Shown: positions 1 through 7,655, numbered from the stretch's first letter. The stretch is DNA of 64,000 nt from CAZHWT01 sp964536215 (GCA_964536215.1 CAZHWT010000002.1:29703-93702); one strand, 5' to 3'. The notes: generated by a model not told the origin, from the letters alone. Program-made: numbers and translations.

Positions 1-232
1 CATAGATCTTTTGGACCTGCTGCGCAGGCTCAAACAACTCCGCAAAGCTATGATAGTTGAAGGCTAATTGGAATTGTTTTCCAATTGACCGAGCCTCTGC
101 GAGCACCTTGTTTAATGACCTAACCGGAGGATCAGCTATTGCCTCTCTGCAGATAGCAGATATCTCTTCTTGCCAAGCGGTTAGCGGCTTCTCCCAGCAC
201 TGCCCATCGGTCACATCAAAGCTATCCGACAT
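1..232 (-). CDS. N-terminal part of an unrecognised protein (runs off the window)
   Basis: An open frame on the minus strand starts with ATG at 232 and stays open for 77 codons to the edge of the window. A GAGGTG-like ribosome-binding site lies 5 nt before the start. The visible N-terminus begins MSDSFDVTDGQCWEK and is rich in Glu, Ala and Gln, with no recognisable motif, signal peptide or membrane segment. It lies downstream of the methyltransferase gene on the same strand (87 bp gap). No function is proposed. Confidence 0.6.
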   Translation of the reverse strand, partial: MSDSFDVTDGQCWEKPLTAWQEEISAICREAIADPPVRSLNKVLAEARSIGKQFQLAFNYHSFAELFEPAQQVQKIY

Positions 233-319
233 TTCTTCACCTCACGCTGCGCTATTCGATCAAGGTTGGACCCGTAGTCTATCAAAAAAGACACCTAATC
301 GCCACCGTACTGCAGGGGT

Positions 320-922
320 TTATTTATACATAAAAATGGTAAAATCGCGCGGCACTACGTCTGTTACTACTTCAACTCTCGTGGCTATGGCGCTACAATA
401 ATCGGCGATTTCCTTTGGGTCGTAGGCTGCGTACGTATCATCGTCTATATGCGAATGCTTATCCAGCATGTTAAAGGCTACGGCCTTGGTGGCTGACTGG
501 TACATATGGGAAATAGCCTGCTGATAAAATGACAAATTATCCGCCACTTTAAAACTGAGAGCGCCAGAAGCAAGCACGTAATCATACTTCTCGGTCACTT
601 CAAAAATATCCTGTTCAATAAAGTCAGCTTGAGGGTATTTTTGTGCGGCAATACGCACAAATTCAGGCACAATATCAATTCCAGTATAATCCACCTCAAT
701 CTGCCGCTGCAAAAAATATTTATACAAGTCGCCTAGCCCACAACCAACATCTAGTACAGAGGCACCTTGTAGGTCAGCCACAAAAGACAGCACTTTAAAT
801 CTCTCCTGCTGTACATGCCGGCCCGACCAGCGCACGCTTTTAGCGTCGCTATCGCCATATTTAGCCAGACCTTCCCTGTAAAAATTCAATATACGATCTT
901 GATCTTTAGAACTCAGTTTCAT
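320..922 (-). CDS. SAM-dependent class I methyltransferase
   Basis: This 200 aa protein has a Rossmann-type methyltransferase motif I, VLDVGCGLGDLYKYF, at about residues 60-74. The acidic strand-2 end (YTGIDIVPEF) follows, then a motif resembling the IEQDIFE segment that contacts the adenine. The substrate cannot be told. The ATG at 922 is chosen because a longer in-frame start would put the upstream hairpin inside the gene. Its GGAGGG Shine-Dalgarno, 9 nt before the ATG, is part of a perfect 8-bp hairpin (931-954) that also looks like the terminator of the upstream small gene. Translation may therefore depend on how that hairpin folds. Confidence 0.85.
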   Translation of the reverse strand: MKLSSKDQDRILNFYREGLAKYGDSDAKSVRWSGRHVQQERFKVLSFVADLQGASVLDVGCGLGDLYKYFLQRQIEVDYTGIDIVPEFVRIAAQKYPQADFIEQDIFEVTEKYDYVLASGALSFKVADNLSFYQQAISHMYQSATKAVAFNMLDKHSHIDDDTYAAYDPKEIADYCSAIATRVEVVTDVVPRDFTIFMYK

Positions 923-930
923 AAAAATAG

Positions 931-954
931 GCCCTCCGCGCTGAGTCGGAGGGC
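931..954 (-). terminator. Hairpin: terminator of the upstream gene that contains the methyltransferase RBS
   Basis: GCCCTCCG pairs perfectly with CGGAGGGC around an 8-nt loop. On the minus strand it is followed by CCTATTTTT and then immediately by the methyltransferase ATG. The GGAGGG arm is also the only plausible Shine-Dalgarno for that gene. Confidence 0.6.
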
Positions 955-959
955 AATTA

Positions 960-1241
960 CTAACAGTCAAACGCGACAGTAGCCAGGTTATTTGGCATAT
1001 GCAAATAGACACTTCGACGGACGACATTATTATAATGGAATCCCCACACAGGTGTCACAATTTGCACCAGGCTATCCTGCAAGCCCGACCTAATCCACTC
1101 CCCAGGATACCACCAGATTGGCGCTCGGGTCGACGGAGTATAAAAACAATACTGATCCTTGCGTGCGTTATAGTGCATAACCACCAGAACGCAGCTCCAA
1201 CCCGGGACTGTCACCATACTACCGATGGGCAATACTGTCAT
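960..1241 (-). CDS. Small hypothetical protein
   Basis: A 93 aa protein starting MTVLPIGSMVTVPGW. The start at 1241 is chosen because GGAGGG sits 7 nt upstream; an in-frame ATG further upstream lacks such a site. The sequence is rich in aromatic residues (WWYPGEW, VWGFHY) and beta-branched residues, suggesting a small beta-rich fold similar in flavour to SH3-like barrels, but no family is recognised. It lies just upstream of the methyltransferase, separated by the 931-954 hairpin. Function unknown. Confidence 0.6.
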   Translation of the reverse strand: MTVLPIGSMVTVPGWSCVLVVMHYNARKDQYCFYTPSTRAPIWWYPGEWIRSGLQDSLVQIVTPVWGFHYNNVVRRSVYLHMPNNLATVAFDC

Positions 1242-1464
1242 TGTCTTACCCTCCATGTTAGCTTGACAAAATCCATGCCCATAAAACAATATTTAATCCG
1301 CTTAGTCAAGGGGCAATAAAACAGCTTGATATTCGAAACTCGAAACCTCTAGTTCGACTATGCATAAAACTCATCAGCGCTAAACGCCACACGCTAAACG
1401 CTAAACGCTCCCTCATCCCCGCTTTCTTGTTGCCAACAAACTCACAGCAGTGTACTGTAGAAAC

Positions 1465-1743
1465 ATGACCATTAATTGCGACCATCTCGATCAAATTCGT
1501 CCCGTCGAACCTCAAACGCCTAATGGTTGTCAGGAGTGTCTAGTAAGTGGCGATAAATGGGTCCATCTGCGCCTGTGCATGACCTGTGGTCACGTTGGCT
1601 GCTGCGACAGTTCCCCCAACCAACACGCCACCAAGCACTTTCACGACACGCAGCACGCCATTATGCAATCTTTTGAACCCGAAGAGGACTGGCTTTATTG
1701 TTTTATTGACGAAATTCAATTTGAACCATTCGATATTTATTAG
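1465..1743 (+). CDS. UBP-type zinc finger protein
   Basis: A 92 aa single-domain protein. It carries the complete ZnF-UBP ligand pattern: C5, H7, C22-x2-C25, C38-x2-C41, C46/C47, H54, H60 and H64, with the conserved stretches CMTCGHVGCCDS and HATKHFH. In eukaryotes this domain binds the free C-terminus of ubiquitin. Stand-alone bacterial versions are common and their ligand is mostly unknown. The fifth codon before the chosen ATG is also an ATG (1450), and no strong ribosome-binding site decides between them. The link to the ubiquitin-like operon at 13-17 kb is only suggestive. Confidence 0.9.
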   Translation: MTINCDHLDQIRPVEPQTPNGCQECLVSGDKWVHLRLCMTCGHVGCCDSSPNQHATKHFHDTQHAIMQSFEPEEDWLYCFIDEIQFEPFDIY

Positions 1744-1842
1744 TAAGCGGCCAGACGGAGGTAGCCAGCTACACGTTCAGATTTAAAAAACAAATTCTAT
1801 TTTCTATTTTCTACTTTCTATTTTCTAAAAAAGGAGCCTTAT

Positions 1843-2211
1843 ATGCTAAATCTAAGTTCCATTATGGTCGGCACCATGCAATTAGATACAATGGTTGAGT
1901 TCTATAACAAAATTTTTGATCGGGAACCAGTTATGGTGGACGAAGCTGGTAGTGGTTGGATGGTGGGAGAATGTTTCTTTAGTGTCATGGAGCATTCGGA
2001 GATGGGTGGTCCGTCTAAGGACCCAGGTAGAATTATGATCACCTTGGCCACTGCCGAAGTCAAAGAGGAATTCGAGCGCATGAAAAACGCCGGCGCCACG
2101 CCTATTAAAGAGCCATATGAAATGCAAGGCATGTGGATCGCCACCCTCGCCGACCCCGACAACAACTACTTCCAACTCATGACCCCATGGGAAGATTCGC
2201 AAGAAAAGTAG
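1843..2211 (+). CDS. VOC/glyoxalase-superfamily protein
   Basis: A 122 aa protein with the paired beta-alpha-beta-beta-beta layout of the vicinal oxygen chelate fold. The N-terminus MLNLSSIMVGTMQLDTMVEF and the C-terminal ATLADPDNNYFQLM are typical: the latter is the DPDGN.xEL-like end of the family. Length matches single-domain VOC proteins. Substrate cannot be inferred. AAGGAG lies 6 nt before the ATG, and a long perfect terminator follows. The spacer before it (1798-1827) is built of repeated TTCTATTTTCTA microrepeats. Confidence 0.88.
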   Translation: MLNLSSIMVGTMQLDTMVEFYNKIFDREPVMVDEAGSGWMVGECFFSVMEHSEMGGPSKDPGRIMITLATAEVKEEFERMKNAGATPIKEPYEMQGMWIATLADPDNNYFQLMTPWEDSQEK

Positions 2212-2280
2212 CCATTAAGACTAATTGGCTCGTAATAGCTCGGACATAATCGTAGACGATAAAGATAGTCTTAAAATAAC

Positions 2281-2312
2281 AAAGGACCGATCTTGCCAGA
2301 TCGGTCCTTTTT
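2281..2312 (+). terminator. Intrinsic terminator after the VOC gene
   Basis: AAGGACCGATCT pairs with AGATCGGTCCTT around a 4-nt loop, followed by a T run. Confidence 0.9.
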
Positions 2313-2467
2313 GGCTAACTACGATTGACAACCCGTCTAGCTATAGCATTCATTGTGCTAACTGTAATATTGACGGGTAAGCTTATAGCGATTATAATCA
2401 ACGCTATTGCAGATTATTTGCCAGGCACGGGTTTGGCCATACCTGCAATAAAGAGGAGATGAGCACC

Positions 2468-2830
2468 ATGGTGACAGGGGTATCGGATCAACCATTGGCT
2501 GAGACTAAACTGGTCGAATGTGACCAGTTTCCATCTTCAATTTTCATTCACGTCTCTGAAGAGATCATTGAAGCAGCTGACCGGTTCCGCGGAAAGGCGG
2601 ATAAGTGCCCGTTAGCCATGGCGGCGCGATTGGCGCTCTCGTCCATGGGTACCGATATTGAAGTCAGGGTTCGCGAGTTTGACTATGAGCATATTGAAAT
2701 CGAGGTCTGGCCTGCCGGCTGTAGCTGTGGCTATTACCAGATCAATGACATTGCTCATGTTGTTCGGGATTGGGACGATGGCAAGCCCATGCAGTCATTC
2801 AAAGCTACTGCACACTTCGTGACGCTGTAA
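2468..2830 (+). CDS. Hypothetical protein
   Basis: A 120 aa orphan starting MVTGVSDQPLAETK. The ATG at 2468 is preferred over the one at 2459 because AGAGGAG directly abuts the first but is 9 nt from the second. The central region (ADKCPLAMAARLALSS) looks helical. The C-terminal half is beta-rich and holds a CSCGYY element. No family recognised. It is a typical autonomous unit of this genome: strong RBS, single gene, strong terminator. Confidence 0.7.
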   Translation: MVTGVSDQPLAETKLVECDQFPSSIFIHVSEEIIEAADRFRGKADKCPLAMAARLALSSMGTDIEVRVREFDYEHIEIEVWPAGCSCGYYQINDIAHVVRDWDDGKPMQSFKATAHFVTL

Positions 2831-2837
2831 GCTTCAG

Positions 2838-2882
2838 GCCAGTCGGTCAGTGGTTATTACCACTCGCCCGACTGGCTTTTTT
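2838..2882 (+). terminator. Nested-stem intrinsic terminator
   Basis: GCCAGTCGG pairs with CCCGACTGGC with an inner AGTGGT/ACCACT stem, followed by six T. Confidence 0.85.
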
Positions 2883-2924
2883 AAATTTTGCTATGTTTCG
2901 CTATGGCATCCGTTACACCTGGTA

Positions 2925-2968
2925 TATAAAAAAATATAAAAAGAACAGCGCCGATAGCTCGGCGCTGT
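2925..2968 (-). terminator. Intrinsic terminator of the 2984-3250 gene
   Basis: On the minus strand ACAGCGCCGAG pairs with CGGCGCTGT and is followed by TCTTTTTATATTTTTTT. Confidence 0.85.
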
Positions 2969-2983
2969 AATAAATTTGCCCGA

Positions 2984-3250
2984 CTAGGCAAACGGAAATT
3001 TTGGCCTATTAATATGCCAATTTTCAGCTGATTCCATCTCCGTAATCGCTGAGTCGATCTCAACTATTAGACCAGCAGCCTCTTGGCTAATATCCGGAAA
3101 GCCACACAGCTCTTCAACCTGACTGCGCAACCTGCGCAGCTGGTCAAGGATTGAGTCCATTTCGCTCCGCCCACAGGGCTTTACTGAAATGTAAAGAAAG
3201 TGAAAGGCTTCCACCTTTTTCTTTAGCATATCTGCTGGGGAAAGTGACAT
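2984..3250 (-). CDS. Small helical hypothetical protein
   Basis: An 88 aa protein starting MSLSPADMLKKKVEAF. AAGGAGG lies 5-6 nt before the ATG. An internal start (MDSILDQLRRLRSQVEEL) also has a weak GGAG. The middle of the protein is a heptad-like helix of Leu, Arg and Glu. No family recognised. Its promoter (3292-3320) has a 17-bp spacer holding GGCTATAGGG, the motif shared by several genes in the window. Confidence 0.65.
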   Translation of the reverse strand: MSLSPADMLKKKVEAFHFLYISVKPCGRSEMDSILDQLRRLRSQVEELCGFPDISQEAAGLIVEIDSAITEMESAENWHINRPKFPFA

Positions 3251-3291
3251 TGCGTCCTCCTTGGTTGCAGGTAAAGCAAAACGACGATAGC

Positions 3292-3320
3292 AATATACCC
3301 TATAGCCATCATATTGTAAA
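3292..3320 (-). promoter_or_regulatory. Promoter with CTATAG in the spacer
   Basis: On the minus strand TTTACA, 17 bp, then TATATT; the spacer ends GGCTATAGGG. Confidence 0.55.
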
Positions 3321-3360
3321 GCCCCATGGTACCTATAAGGCCACCGATATCGTACCCTAA

Positions 3361-3675
3361 CTAAGAACGCTTCTTGGCAGGAATAGACGCAGCAATAGCC
3401 AGTAAGATTTCTTTCAAGTCAGGGTCGGCATACATATCCTCTTCAACAACGTAGTACGGCTTAGATCCTGGATAGGGCTGACCTTGCTCATAACGTTCCA
3501 TCAGAGCTGATGACGCTGGCACTATTTTGATGAACAATGTATCGTCACAAATAAACCCCACCGTCTTACCGTTAGCGTACAATGCATACTCGCCAAACAT
3601 CGGTCGGACACTAAAAGTAGACTGATCACCTAAGCTGTCAAGGATATGCGCCGCAGTAGCTTTGGAAGTAGCCAT
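3361..3675 (-). CDS. TfoX N-terminal domain protein
   Basis: A 104 aa protein matching the TfoX/Sxy N-terminal domain: the signature FSVRPMFGEYALYANGK (about residues 21-37) followed by GFICDDTLFIKI and the C-terminal YYVVEEDMY. Length fits stand-alone TfoX_N proteins. Sxy in Escherichia coli is a competence co-activator of CRP, but single-domain homologues have no defined role. No strong ribosome-binding site is visible. The final KKRS tail is basic. Confidence 0.88.
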   Translation of the reverse strand: MATSKATAAHILDSLGDQSTFSVRPMFGEYALYANGKTVGFICDDTLFIKIVPASSALMERYEQGQPYPGSKPYYVVEEDMYADPDLKEILLAIAASIPAKKRS

Positions 3676-3756
3676 AGGAATAGTCTAGCACTTCAACCAT
3701 TCAGGCGCACATGTTCCATTTCCGTGGCCAGGCCCTATACGACTAATAAGATCATA

Positions 3757-3791
3757 TAAAATGCCGGCGGATTGCAAAGAATCGCCGGCAT
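3757..3791 (-). terminator. Intrinsic terminator of the 3815-4231 gene
   Basis: ATGCCGGCG pairs with CGCCGGCAT; on the minus strand it is followed by TTTATATG. Confidence 0.75.
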
Positions 3792-3814
3792 GGTAAACAC
3801 AAAATTCACGCTCC

Positions 3815-4231
3815 CTAGCCATTACTCACATTCAGTGACAACAGCCGTTTTCGGTTCTCGGGTCGCTTCATGTACGCTGTCGCCTCCTCAATCTCCCAAT
3901 CTGGAATCGCCACACGTACATTATAGATCATAAAGTCATGGCGGTCATAACAATCCCATTGCCAAATGGCAAAGTAGGCCGCTTGCTCAATGCTGTCATA
4001 ATGAGCCGGGTTTTCAAGACAGCCTTGGTCGTATAGCAGCGAAAAGACATCAGTATGGTGTGGCTGGTCTTGGTATTCTGCCAATGCAGTCAATGCGGCC
4101 ACCAGACCATACTTTTCCACCAACATAGCCAACTCTATGGCTACATTGGTCGGCCGCAGCACGCCTCGATTCATGTGCTTGGCTACGGCAATTGCTTCGT
4201 GCATTTCATCGCTACTAATCACCTCTCTCAT
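3815..4231 (-). CDS. Hypothetical protein
   Basis: A 138 aa orphan starting MREVISSDEMHEAIAV, with AAGGAG 6 nt before the ATG. It appears largely helical, with aromatic clusters such as YFAIWQWDCYDRHDF around residues 86-100. No membrane segment and no recognised family. Its promoter region contains an inverted repeat, ATAAGAT-n5-ATCTTAT at 4302-4320, lying inside the 17-bp spacer and -10 element, so it is probably regulated by a dimeric repressor. Confidence 0.65.
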   Translation of the reverse strand: MREVISSDEMHEAIAVAKHMNRGVLRPTNVAIELAMLVEKYGLVAALTALAEYQDQPHHTDVFSLLYDQGCLENPAHYDSIEQAAYFAIWQWDCYDRHDFMIYNVRVAIPDWEIEEATAYMKRPENRKRLLSLNVSNG

Positions 4232-4301
4232 CTTGTGCTCCTTCTGCTGTTCTCTGCTGCCAACCTAGTCGCAGACAATCTGCCACCAAGCGGCGGCAGC
4301 A

Positions 4302-4339
4302 TAAGATAAACCATCTTATCTGTCAATATGAACTAATTC
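4302..4339 (-). promoter_or_regulatory. Promoter with overlapping inverted-repeat operator
   Basis: On the minus strand TTGACA and TATGCT are 17 bp apart. ATAAGAT and ATCTTAT form a 7-bp inverted repeat spaced by 5 nt across the spacer and -10. Confidence 0.45.
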
Positions 4340-4435
4340 CAATATACAGATGGGTAATTAAATCAGGCTTGTCTTTGGGTCAACCATCTGATAAGGTAAC
4401 GGCAAGGTTTTTTGGTCGCTAAAAAGGAGAAAGAC

Positions 4436-5029
4436 ATGACCAAACAAATTATCGGCCTAGATGTCGACGGAGTGATTGCTGACTATTTCACCCCCCTGCT
4501 GATTCACATCAACCAGTTGCTGGGTACCAGTCATCGCTATGAAGATTGTATTTCTCACAATCTGGCTGAGTCTTTTGGCATTTCGGTGGAAGAGATGCGC
4601 AAATTGCTCATTGATTTTGAGACCGACGAACTGATTGCCAACCTGCCGCCTCTGGAGGGGGCATTGGAAGCCATTGCCTTGCTGCAGACCAAGTACGATA
4701 TTGCCATTATCACCAGTCGTCGTACTGAGTGGCAAGCAGCGACGGCTGCCTGGCTAGACCAATATTTTTCGGCCGTCCAAGTGTATTACACTATTGGCCG
4801 CAACAACACCTTCGCCGGCGGACCCAACCGCCTGCATAAACCTCAGGTAGCCGAACAAATCGGCGCTTTTTGTCTGATCGAAGACAATGAGCAGGAATTC
4901 TATCACTGGGACTCTGATAAAGTTGAGCCCATCTGCTTTGCTCAACCCTGGAATCGTGGTCTTATTGCGACTCACCCCCACATTCCGCGCCTGCGGTGGC
5001 CAGAAATTATCAGCCGGCTAATGTCATAG
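4436..5029 (+). CDS. HAD-family 5'-nucleotidase-like hydrolase
   Basis: A 197 aa haloacid-dehalogenase-fold protein resembling 5'(3')-deoxyribonucleotidases. Motif I is LDVDGVIADYF with the nucleophile D9 and acid/base D11. Motif II is IITSRR (T93), K135 fits motif III, and LIEDN (E149-D150-N151) is the motif IV magnesium site. The helical cap sits between residues 20 and 80. The ATG at 4436 is chosen for AAGGAG 6 nt upstream. Expected role: dephosphorylating nucleotides or another small phosphoester in the cytoplasm; substrate unproven. Confidence 0.85.
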   Translation: MTKQIIGLDVDGVIADYFTPLLIHINQLLGTSHRYEDCISHNLAESFGISVEEMRKLLIDFETDELIANLPPLEGALEAIALLQTKYDIAIITSRRTEWQAATAAWLDQYFSAVQVYYTIGRNNTFAGGPNRLHKPQVAEQIGAFCLIEDNEQEFYHWDSDKVEPICFAQPWNRGLIATHPHIPRLRWPEIISRLMS

Positions 5030-5036
5030 CTGGCCT

Positions 5037-5072
5037 GGACAGCGGTCGCTCCCGCTGTCCGCTTTACTTTTC
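5037..5072 (+). terminator. Intrinsic terminator after the HAD gene
   Basis: GGACAGCGG pairs with CCGCTGTCC, followed by a T-rich stretch. Confidence 0.7.
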
Positions 5073-5081
5073 AAATGTAGA

Positions 5082-5120
5082 CAAAAAAGAAAGTCCGCCC
5101 AGAATGAGTCTGTGCGGACT
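5082..5120 (-). terminator. Intrinsic terminator of the 5130-5651 gene
   Basis: AGTCCGC pairs with GCGGACT around a long loop; on the minus strand TTCTTTTTTG follows. Confidence 0.7.
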
Positions 5121-5129
5121 TGGAATAGC

Positions 5130-5651
5130 CTACTCCTTCGCTTTATTGGCGGATTCGGCTTTGCGCCGCTCGGCTTCCTGTTGTATACCAAGATGTGTCC
5201 AAGTAGAGAACCACTCTTGGTATTCCAGAACATCGCTAGCATCGTGCGGGTTGTCCATCAACCCAGCCAACCAGTGCGGCATATATGCTGGCAGCATAGT
5301 AAAGTCGCCGATCACCGCCTCTTTTGTAAACACGTAGCCGGCAATGGCCATCCGCAATAGCGTCGCCATTTGCTCTAGCGAGACGCGTTTGTACTCCTTG
5401 TAGAACTCCTGCGTCGCGATATGCTCATCAAACATATCCGAAATTGTTGGCAACAGCGACTCACGCAGGTCATCGCGGTGGCCATTATCCCCTTCGCGAT
5501 ACTGGGGCGTCGACTTATAGAGTCGGTCGATCAGGTCTTGCCCAGTTGGTACATCAGTTAGACGGGCGAACATCAATGGGCGTCCCCGCCCATCTCGCGG
5601 CAAGTCTTTCAGACGTTTACCGGCGAGCTTGCGATTGAATAGTTTAACCAT
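5130..5651 (-). CDS. Hypothetical protein
   Basis: A 173 aa orphan starting MVKLFNRKLAGKRLKD, with AAGGAG 6 nt before the ATG. The N-terminus is basic. The remainder is amphipathic helix with a charged, low-complexity C-terminus (AERRKAESANKAKE). No recognised family, membrane segment or cofactor motif. The gene 5884-6384 begins with a similar MVKLxxxL start, which may be coincidence. Confidence 0.65.
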   Translation of the reverse strand: MVKLFNRKLAGKRLKDLPRDGRGRPLMFARLTDVPTGQDLIDRLYKSTPQYREGDNGHRDDLRESLLPTISDMFDEHIATQEFYKEYKRVSLEQMATLLRMAIAGYVFTKEAVIGDFTMLPAYMPHWLAGLMDNPHDASDVLEYQEWFSTWTHLGIQQEAERRKAESANKAKE

Positions 5652-5883
5652 TGTGCTCTCCTTGACCTAGTCCTAGAAGTAGACCTATAGTATATACGAT
5701 AGCCGTAAAAAAGGCAAGTTTTCACTTATTTTCGCACACTAGCCATCCGCCTCAACTCAAGCCCCATCTCCCGACCAACAAAAACACCATTACCTAAAAC
5801 CAATCCCCCCCAATTGACGACCTGTCGTCAAAGTAGTATAAACAATCACTGTTGTCACGCTTACCTGTTACGAAGGAGAGAAC

Positions 5884-6384
5884 ATGGTCAAATTAGGCAA
5901 GTTGTTAAGGCAACTCCAACCGGGGTCGAATCGCCAATCTGTTAGGCGGACGCACATTGTCCAAACGCTCGATCCTGTGGAAGAAACAATCAGGCTGCAG
6001 ACCCATCTGAATCAGGGCAATCTGACCACCATACTCCCATTGTCCGTTTCACTCCATGATTGCCGCTTCTTTGAAGTTCTGGATGGACTGCAAGAACGTG
6101 GTTGGATTGCTTTACCGACCAGTTCAGTAGCTGAACAACAAGCCGCCTTTGAGCAGGCTTTTGGATTGCAGCTGGTAGAAATTCCAGAACCACTCCTCGC
6201 CGATTCCGACGTAGATCAAATCAACCAGATTTACGTATATAGAATTGAGGAGATTGAGAGCGGCGGGCAGCGACTTCTGTCATTGTTTGGCCCTTGGGCC
6301 GATAGGATCGGAATCTGCCTATGTGCCGGCCTCGACTTTGGGCGTGGTCGAGTTGACATAACGCTGGCCTATCCCGCTATCTAA
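5884..6384 (+). CDS. Hypothetical protein
   Basis: A 166 aa orphan starting MVKLGKLLRQLQPG, with AAGGAG 6 nt before the ATG. It is a mixed alpha/beta sequence ending in a beta-rich segment (GRGRVDITLAYPAI). No family is recognised. Upstream, TTGACG, 17 bp and TATAAA at about 5816-5844 make a good sigma70-like promoter. A GC-rich terminator follows directly. Confidence 0.65.
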   Translation: MVKLGKLLRQLQPGSNRQSVRRTHIVQTLDPVEETIRLQTHLNQGNLTTILPLSVSLHDCRFFEVLDGLQERGWIALPTSSVAEQQAAFEQAFGLQLVEIPEPLLADSDVDQINQIYVYRIEEIESGGQRLLSLFGPWADRIGICLCAGLDFGRGRVDITLAYPAI

Positions 6385-6393
6385 AAACCACAT

Positions 6394-6420
6394 TGGGGAG
6401 CCACCTTGGCTCCCTTTTTT
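6394..6420 (+). terminator. Intrinsic terminator
   Basis: GGGAGCC pairs with GGCTCCC around ACCTT, followed by six T. Confidence 0.9.
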
Positions 6421-6544
6421 CGTAAGCATTATGCCTAAACACAAGCATCTCTAATAAACAAGCTAAGAAAAGACCTATATTGAAAAATACAGGGCTGTGT
6501 GTCAGAATAGTGGTGTAGTTTTTGACGCAATCAGGAGAGAAGAG

Positions 6545-6961
6545 ATGCAGATGTATGTAAAGTGTCCGCTGTGTGATCGGGAGTGGGATCTGGAGTTCAA
6601 CTACTGTCCTATCGACGGACGATCGCTTAAAGCGGCCAAGGCAGAAGTACTTCATCCGGGCCGCTACCTTCCAGAATTGCCAGTGGCAGACAATGCTGAT
6701 CTTAGCCGACTGTACGCGGATGTATTCGGTCAAATGTCGGATGCCCCCAAACCAGATGTGGTGCAGGTCAGGAACTGGCTATCCAGTATGAACAAGCAGT
6801 GGGCTCAAGTGCTGATTCATTACTACGGCCTCGGTAGCCAACCGCCGCAAACATATGCGCAAATTGGAGCAATGGCGGGAGTCAGGGGTGCAGGCATACG
6901 GGCAAAAGCCGAAAATGCTCGCCGCCGCATTCGCCAATTTGAGCGAGAAAGCCGTCGCTAA
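6545..6961 (+). CDS. Zinc-ribbon protein with a sigma-region-4-like helix-turn-helix
   Basis: A 138 aa protein. The N-terminus has a zinc ribbon with C7-x2-C10 (VKCPLCDREW) and a second half-site FNYCPIDGRSL with one Cys and an Asp. After a linker, residues 80-135 resemble sigma70 region 4: RNWLSSMNKQWAQVLIHYYG, the GLG turn, then TYAQIGAMAG and an Arg-rich recognition helix (RAKAENARRRIRQF). That organisation suggests DNA binding, either as a small sigma-like factor or a regulator. The ATG at 6545 is set by AGGAG 7 nt upstream. Targets are unknown. Confidence 0.7.
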   Translation: MQMYVKCPLCDREWDLEFNYCPIDGRSLKAAKAEVLHPGRYLPELPVADNADLSRLYADVFGQMSDAPKPDVVQVRNWLSSMNKQWAQVLIHYYGLGSQPPQTYAQIGAMAGVRGAGIRAKAENARRRIRQFERESRR

Positions 6962-6982
6962 AGCAACGGCTTCCACGTACTA

Positions 6983-7014
6983 GTGGCTCTGGCCGTTAAA
7001 ACCAGAGTCACTTT
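6983..7014 (+). terminator. Intrinsic terminator of the zinc-ribbon gene
   Basis: GTGGCTCTGG pairs with CCAGAGTCAC, followed by TTT. Confidence 0.65.
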
Positions 7015-7193
7015 CGCCTTCACATTAAAACCGTAAATGATTGTGCCTTTGGTAACCAGCACGCAACAAGCTACGTGCCTGGTGCTTAACCAGCGGCAAG
7101 CAGGTGAAGACAGTGACAACTGAATTGGAGGAAGACAAGCCTGATCTGTGGCAAGGGCGCAGCCACCAGTGGACATTCAAATGCTCAGACCAT

Positions 7194-7240
7194 GCCAGCT
7201 TTGGCCAGTGGTTGTACTGCCTGCTAAGCTGGCTCTTTTT
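7194..7240 (+). terminator. Orphan intrinsic terminator
   Basis: GCCAGCTT pairs with AAGCTGGC around an inner imperfect stem, followed by TCTTTTT. There is no obvious upstream gene. Confidence 0.7.
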
Positions 7241-7436
7241 ATATCCAAAAAAGGAAAACAAAGTTAAAAATAAAGATTGTGCAAAAAGGCACAAAAAATC
7301 CCGCCTGGTGGCGGGTAATGTATATATGAATAATACTACACTCGTCTCGAATCTGTCAAATTTTGGCCCAAACTGATTAAAAAATTTACCGTTTTTGCAC
7401 CACCCTTAAAAACTGGTCGCAGGATATACTATAGCT

Positions 7437-7637
7437 ATGGAATATATATTATTCGCCGCCGTTGCTGCTGCAGTGTCGCTGATTGTTTTTGTCCATAAGG
7501 GTACCGTATTAGAAGATGGTAAATGTCCAAAATGCCGCCACCCTTTAACGTTACGCGAAGGTAAGTTTGGCCAATTCTGGGGCTGCACTAACTACCCTGC
7601 CTGTAAATACACACGCAAAGCACTGCGGTCAAAATAA
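7437..7637 (+). CDS. Membrane-anchored topoisomerase-type zinc ribbon protein
   Basis: A 66 aa protein: one N-terminal membrane segment (residues 3-19) then a C4 zinc ribbon of the kind found at the C-terminus of type IA topoisomerases (CPKCRHPLTLREG, then FWGCTNYPACKYTRK). The four ligands are C32, C35, C51 and C57 by my count. The positively charged end favours nucleic-acid contact on the cytoplasmic side. Stand-alone versions have been seen in many bacteria, without a defined role. Confidence 0.82.
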   Translation: MEYILFAAVAAAVSLIVFVHKGTVLEDGKCPKCRHPLTLREGKFGQFWGCTNYPACKYTRKALRSK

Positions 7638-7655
7638 AGACAGGTTGGAATATGC

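Larger units (their letters stand above)
6962..7436. other. 475-bp gene-poor stretch
   Basis: I see no convincing gene here. It holds the terminator of the preceding gene (6983-7014), a second strong terminator (7194-7240) with no clear gene before it, and a small CCCGCC/GGCGGG hairpin near 7291. A transcript starting after the first and ending at the second terminator would be a candidate small RNA. A GTG-started frame at 7104 runs straight through the second terminator and is not supported. Confidence 0.4.

Noticed and set aside
57..401. Plus-strand open frame opposite the first two minus-strand genes
   Set aside because: No ribosome-binding site, and it overlaps the N-terminus of the truncated gene and the end of the methyltransferase, both of which are better supported.
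7104..7376. GTG-started plus-strand frame of 90 codons
   Set aside because: It runs through a strong terminator at 7194-7240 and has no convincing ribosome-binding site.
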